A stretch of DNA of 64,000 nt, from the NCBI GenBank assembly GCA_949752735.1, contig OX457052.1, forward strand, positions 37,686,368 through 37,750,367, written 5' to 3'. The notes under the pieces were generated by a model that worked only from the letters and a program-made list of their open reading frames with translations, was not told the DNA's origin and ran no database searches. Made by a program: the position numbers and the translations under genes. This document shows positions 59,101-64,000 of this stretch, piece by piece (position 1 is the stretch's first letter; the number at the start of each line of letters is the position of its first letter). The DNA comes from Lumbricus terrestris (Eukaryota > Annelida > Clitellata > Crassiclitellata > Lumbricidae).

Positions 59101-61694
59101 CGCGGTCTCAAAACTAGGCTTACCTTCCTTTTCTGGGTATTTCGCACTGGGAGCGCCTCTGATTGGTGAGAGGCGCTTTGGAAATTTATTGATACAGCAC
59201 AATACAATACAATTCTTGTCCATAGTTTCAACTTTAAAAACAGTCTTACAACCTTACAAGACACTAACTACACTGGATTCATGATATTGATTGTGTGAAA
59301 GTCGTCTAGCAAAACGTTCCGACTTTTGCCAATTGCGCTCGTTTTTCTTAATCAGCGTTCATGTGAAGCTTCTGAGTGCCACGTAGACGTAAATAACACC
59401 ACACACCGAGCAAATGAGACTCCCCGTACAGGCTTGTTGATTAACCTTCTGGTGGAGGAAATCTCCCACATCGCTAAAGGAAGCAGCTGCACACTCCCAA
59501 TAGCCTCATTCGTTGAAAATATCTCACTTTGAAATGTCAATTGACGAGTGATTTTCTGCAATTATTGTATTCTATTGTACATGTATTGTATATAAGCATT
59601 TATAAAGAGCCTCTTACAGACTTGCCATTCTTAGGCGCTCTCAGCGTGACAGCCCCGAGGAAATAAAAAAGACTTCAGGTAGCGAAGAGCTGAAGATGAT
59701 ACCCCCAATAAGATCTTACTACGGATAGTGGGAGGAAGGTCATTCCACATACATGTAGTAGGGCCTACAATGGCAAAGGCACGGTGCAATTGGTGTCAAG
59801 ACAGCTGCGGGGGTCTACGCTAATACGTTTCTATTTTGATGTTGTCATATGCACTGTCCATTGAGTAACTCCACAGATTATTGCCCTCCTTATGCCACCT
59901 ATTATACGTTGTATTAGTAGGCTAGAGCAGATTTGTCGGCTAAGTAGTATAATTGGTGTTGCCTACAAAGACTGAATCACTGCTATTCCATCTAGAATCT
60001 ATCGTTGTCTCTGTACTCAGTTCTGTAGTCTTTGAAGAAAACGTCCGCAGCACCAAACTTAAGCACGAAAATCGTTTAAAATGAACACTTTCAAACAGCC
60101 AACTTTACCATCATTAGTGTCGTTATAATATGGAGGTAACGGCTATGAATGGATGAACAACTGAAAAAGTTACAATGCTATTATTTATGCATTCAAATAA
60201 TCTCATGAACCAGCCCCCATACATTATCAAAAGTTGAAATTCCCAAAGCATTTCCTCACGAGCTGAATGCTGCCAATAGGCTACGCATCATGAGAGGTAG
60301 TAGAAAATGATGTTGTCGATTGTTAATTCGTCAGCCTGCGGCAATCGGTCTTGAAAAAATAGTCAATCTTATTTAAATAGAAACCGACATTTTCATGCCA
60401 TAGCTGAATATTAAATTTTACTCATTCGAATATGGGCAGTATAAATCTCCCTGATTTTTGCATAGGCCTACGCATACTGAATCAAAAGCTTAAGCGGTTG
60501 ATGCTCGGTCAAAACATCGATATTCTGACATTTATTCAGGAGATAGGTATATTAGAATTTCACGTGGTTATCTAAGTTCCAAATCCCAGAAGCAGTCAAA
60601 AATAATATAGGCAGCCACAGTTTCCACTTCGCAAAACACTGTAAATGCGAGACTTCTATTGTTTTTAAATTGTAGCGTTCACATGCGGTTCGACCTCAAT
60701 GTTTGAAACATTGCTCTGTTTCCCTGTTTGTGTGATCAATACAACTCAGTTCATCTACGCAGTGTGCGGCGGACCACTACCGGATTTGTCTATTCGAGCC
60801 TACGACACTAGCATTCCACACGATCTGCTCATGATAACTATTTTGTATGGACTTGAATGGCCTTTCAGTATGGTTAGCATTGATAACATGAGACTTTTAT
60901 ACATTTATACCTGGAAGTGCGAATGCATCTGGAGGATGGACACAAGTAGGAATGAAATTGTCAAATGGCTGAAAAATCGTTACCAGATATTCAGTATATC
61001 AGTAGCCAATGACAATCGTCTACTGATTCTGAGCACCTTAGATGATCTTCTGCTTTTGGAATTTTACGACGAAGACGCGATACTCGAAAGAGTTGTTTGG
61101 CTTCCCAGAGACTTCAGTCATCCATTGACTGTCATTCAGAAACCTAATGAGGAATTCATCGTCTACCACAGATCAACGAAGGACAGTCGCTGTGGGATGT
61201 TTGCAAGTTTCATGAGTATTGATGGGCAAATTATCAGTCAGCTTAGGCTGTGCGAAAGAGTTGGTTTTAAGAATGCGAAAATGTTTCTTGGAGGAAGCGA
61301 TTTCTTTGCAACTGAAATCCATAGTGGAAGCGTGTACATACTTGATAGGAATACTGAGTACTGGAGACAAACCGATCTTAGTGCCATCATCAGCAACAGT
61401 TCAGACAAGAGTTCTGGAAAGATCGCGGTCTTCAGAAAAACTGAAGGGCATATTTTCAATCAGATCGAGGAACCACCATATTTGCAGTTCCTTCAGTTGT
61501 TTTGGGATGCGGACAACAAGAATCTCTTTGCGGCTGAAGATACCTTTGGGGTTTTATATCTATTCGACACACACACTCTTAAGTGGCGTCATCATGGTCG
61601 AATACTGCTTCATGCGTTTTATGTAGGCACAAAGAAAAAGCTGCTAATTTCGACTGATTTGGCAGGTGTGGAAACTTGGGTGATCAACAAATAG
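56155..61694 (+). CDS. gene F: secreted beta-propeller protein with short stalk (3 exons)
   Basis: Exons 56155-56218, 58376-58522 and 60676-61694 join into 410 codons (409 aa). Exon 1 is a signal peptide (core CVILFLVIWFLNLTV) with donor GTAAGT. Exon 2 is the shortest stalk (49 codons), keeps one of the two cysteines (SSQLTNTC), is acidic rather than Thr-rich, and uses a GTATGA donor; reading through it meets a stop at 58573. Exon 3 resembles gene C (FIYAVCGG, SIPHDLLMIT, LLYIYTWKCECIWRMD, NRLLILSTLDDLLLLEFYD, EEFIVYH). The donor of exon 2 is the least certain junction. No C-terminal anchor. Confidence 0.65.
56400..56480 (+). mobile_element. L2-type LINE 3' tail fragment
   Basis: GGGAGCGCCTCTGAGCAG..GGTCGCTATGACAAG, shortly before the TIR element at 56492. 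Confidence 0.5.
56492..57836. mobile_element. TIR element with repeated GGTCCA-type motifs
   Basis: The ends are inverted repeats GTAGGGGAGAGT (56492) and ACTCTCCCCTAC (to 57836), continuing imperfectly. Inside, a GTCCxxTxxAGG-type motif occurs about ten times in both orientations, clustered at both ends and near 57350-57470. No transposase is recognisable; two frames of 87-100 codons overlap near 57120-57495. Superfamily unassigned. Confidence 0.6.
57905..58100 (+). other. relic promoter module in gene F intron 1
   Basis: AGGTCAAAGTTTGATGTCATG and AGAAAGAGGAGTCTTTGTACG resemble the array's CRE and GGAGGAGTCT region, degraded (no intact CRE or CCAAT). It runs directly into a LINE fragment. 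Confidence 0.45.
58103..58190 (+). mobile_element. small LINE fragment related to the LINE at 1-2942
   Basis: Encodes PEFQSFSVPPPSLLIT, nearly the C-terminal AEFRSFSVPPPSLLIT of the LINE at the window start. Only ~80 bp remain. Confidence 0.65.
58523..60675 (+). other. intron 2 of gene F
   Basis: Holds an L2-type tail (58985-59215). A further repeat-like stretch near 59630-59830 (CATTCCACATACATG..GGCAAAGGCACGG) may be another LINE remnant. No gene found. Confidence 0.5.
58985..59215 (+). mobile_element. L2-type LINE 3' end
   Basis: Remnant frame (LWNHLYPLTRSSSL, GLKTRLTFLF) followed by GGGAGCGCCTCTGATTGG..GAGGCGCTTTGGAAAT and an ACAATACAAT tail. Confidence 0.7.
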
Positions 61695-62904
61695 GTCGAC
61701 TAACCGCATGATGCAACAATGAATGTTATGCATTGACGACATCTTTGACTTGATTACGAGGAGCCACTATCAGTCACCTCCATCGAAATCTTACAAACAG
61801 CATAAAATTATGTAGTTAGACCTACTGTAACAGAGTGTCTCCTTTAATACTGTTCCTGCCGCTTAAATGAATCTGAACTCAGCTTACGTTAATTTCTTGA
61901 TTGTATATAGTTATATAAACGAAAGTGTAAAGCACTATTGACGGGTGACCAGTGGCGGACCCACGCGAACACCCACAAGTGCAGCCAACCAACTGATTCC
62001 TATTGACAGTAGACAGAATGATGTCATGGATGGTCTATTGTCCATGGACCAAGTTGCGTCGATGGATCATTAAGATAACACGTGAGCAGTCCATCATTGG
62101 CAGATTAATAGTAATCGCGGGTAACTAGTAGCACAGTATCAATAACAAACAGTACGCCGACTCCCGGTCTCTGTTGCAGTCAGAATGTGTCACTGATTTT
62201 ACAGTAGTCTGCCATTTAGAGAGTGAGGAATTTTTGACGTCACAATGCATTTATTGCCTAGCAATGTTGTAAAGCTTAATTGTACCGCATTACCTTATGT
62301 GTGAAGCCTCACCGTCAAAATGACGCGGACCAGAATAACTCCTCAACAGACAGGAACGCGAGTCGACGCACTGTTTGTTATTTATACTGTGCTAGTAAGG
62401 TTATAACCCTGTCAAAAAACTCTACTGCAGGCTTGGCTTATTAACTTTGGAGACTTCAGTTAGGCCTAATCCTCATGTACTGTGAAAACTGAAAAACTTC
62501 GCAACTTGTATTACTGATTTTCAATTGCAATGCTGGGGTTGGTTGGACATTGAAAACGTTTTTTTTATAGAAACGATTGCTTTAGTATTTAATTTACTTG
62601 AAAACGCTTTCTACGTAGGCTATTTAAGTTGAAACGTACTGCAGGTCCTGTGGTGTGCGGAAATCATAAAAGAGTTTCTGACGAACAGTAAGCTTCATAC
62701 AGCATACATGAATGTAATGGAAATCATAAAAGAGGCTATGATGGCCTACTTACATGACTGTAATGGCAACGGAGTTATACGACACCATTGAAATATTATC
62801 GATGATTGAATTCATTGTGAAAACGTGTTAAACATTGTAAGATTAGAACGGTGGTCCTTGCAGATGTCATTCGACATCGCATATAGCCTAATCATATCAC
62901 CGTG
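61695..62904. other. gene F 3' flank and spacer
   Basis: No clear polyadenylation signal and no gene. A TGACGTCA at 62235-62242 might begin another leader, but no CCAAT box or exon 1 follows within the window. Confidence 0.35.
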
Positions 62905-62908
62905 TTAA

Positions 62909-63557
62909 CCCTTCGGAGGTGAGGTGACGAATTGTAACGCTAGAGGTGAGGTGGGGTATAACATACCCCAATAGGCCTACACATTTTCATTTGCAAATCG
63001 CGATATCAAATGGAAAAAATTAATCTGAGTTAAACTATTCTTCTGTGATCAATTATCAACTAAACACTAGTAAACAGGCGATTATCACGAACAAATATCT
63101 GTTTTCAATCCTTATAAAATGGCCAGTAGGTGAACCCATCCCCATCCAATGTGTTACTTAGCCCGTGCAAGTTTGAGTCCTCGTGCGCAACATTATCAAA
63201 TGCACGAATAACCATATTTGTTTTCTGCACATTAAAGGTTTTAGTCATTATTGTCTTCAGCCTTCTCAATGCTATTATATATCAACACAGTGTTGGCGTG
63301 TTCAAGGCACACTGGCATGCTAAACGAATGGCTCATAAAATCAACATGATTTGTGTACGAAAAAGTGCAATTTCCTTTACATATGCAACAAAATAGAAAA
63401 AAGTGTTCGTTAAAAATATCTTTAATTGTGGTAAAATGTCCGTAATTTATTTTCACAAAGGTTGAAAAAATAATCCGAGCTGGCTCCACGTTTTCCGCTA
63501 AAAAGTTAAAAGTAGAATACCTCTGGGGTGTGTCATACCCACCTCACCTCCAACGGG
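62909..63557. mobile_element. piggyBac-like MITE (TTAA)
   Basis: 649 bp flanked by TTAA on both sides (62905-62908, 63558-63561). The ends CCCTTCGGAGGTGAGGTG and CCCGTTGGAGGTGAGGTG are inverted, with a GGGGTATAACATACCCC palindrome near the left end. No transposase. Confidence 0.8.
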
Positions 63558-63561
63558 TTAA

Positions 63562-64000
63562 GTAAGCTTATAATAGGCGTAGATTCACAGAGTGGTGGAT
63601 TTCTAATAATAGGGCCTAATTTAACAAATCTGATCTTATCGCACCCGTTGCAATCTGATCTGATCTAATTTAGACTTAGTTTGCTATGTTAAACAATTCT
63701 TGTGTAATTATAATTATTTAGCCTTATCTGACGTGGCCAGATTGAATCACGTTCTAACTGAAGAATATCTTGGCGGAAGACGTTTTATCCGACCAATAAC
63801 TTGTGCGTCAAAGACTTTCTTTATAACTGACTGCAATTACTATTTGGAATAATAACTTATTGTATACTGCAGAACGTCCTAAGCGAATCATAATAGAGTT
63901 ATCCACCCACCGCTTAGAATTAAGTAGGTAAAAGGTAGTGTCTTAGTAGATTTTTTATTGTGCCAGCTGCAAAAATGCACTTTGGTTTGCATGCATAAAA
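63562..64000. other. window end
   Basis: AT-rich sequence with no gene, exon or repeat that I can support. Confidence 0.4.

Noticed and set aside
61950..62215. Possible hAT MITE starting CAGTGGCGGACCCACG
   Set aside because: The left end looks right, but I could not find a matching right end or a target duplication.
62235..64000. A seventh gene unit beginning at the end of the window
   Set aside because: A single TGACGTCA is not enough; no CCAAT box at the right spacing, no leader block and no exon 1 are visible.

Overview
This window is animal nuclear DNA, most likely from a marine invertebrate. Genes are split by introns with GT-AG junctions, and polyadenylation signals are present. Transposons are dense and typically metazoan: non-LTR elements of L2/CR1 type, a Ty3/gypsy element, and hAT, piggyBac and Helitron-like elements plus a tRNA-derived SINE. 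Microsatellites are long. A deuterostome such as an echinoderm, hemichordate or lancelet is my guess from the style of the repeats; nothing here proves the taxon.

The backbone is a head-to-tail array of six paralogous genes, all on the + strand, called A to F here. Each is assembled from the same parts: a ~1.1-1.4 kb leader with a recurring CRE (TGACGTCA) to CCAAT spacing; exon 1 (64 coding bases, a signal peptide); exon 2 (147-417 bases, a Ser/Thr-rich mucin-like stalk, absent in B); and a large exon 3 (~1.0-1.1 kb) that looks like a six-bladed beta-propeller. Both introns are phase 1 and all six joined coding sequences have lengths divisible by three: A 510 aa, B 375, C 458, D 504, E 527, F 409. 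I do not recognise a named family. The products look secreted, with no membrane anchor after the propeller. A, B, D and E form one subgroup and C and F another. D looks like an A-like 5' half joined to a B-like 3' half, which points to unequal crossing-over or gene conversion.

Layout: 1-2942, a 5'-truncated L2-type LINE (minus); 3241-10714, gene A (intron 1 holds a Helitron-like element, intron 2 a SINE) followed by a giant (GAT)n tract; 11756-19652, gene B (its single intron is packed with MITEs, an RT fragment and a satellite-rich Helitron-like element); 20245-28397, gene C (an hAT MITE lies just before the exon 2 acceptor); 28660-30430, relics of further leaders; 30430-44020, gene D (two candidate first exons, and a young 6.8 kb Gmr1-like gypsy element in intron 1); 45552-51995, gene E (a piggyBac element sits in the leader 23 bp before the ATG); 53445-54974, an hAT element with a perfect 8-bp duplication; 54993-61694, gene F (an unusual TIR element in intron 1); 61695-64000, mostly featureless sequence with a TTAA MITE and perhaps the start of another leader.

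The paralogs serve as empty-site references for one another, so several insertions can be dated relative to the duplications. All gene models are inferred by eye from reading frames, splice motifs and comparison between paralogs; no transcript or database evidence was available.
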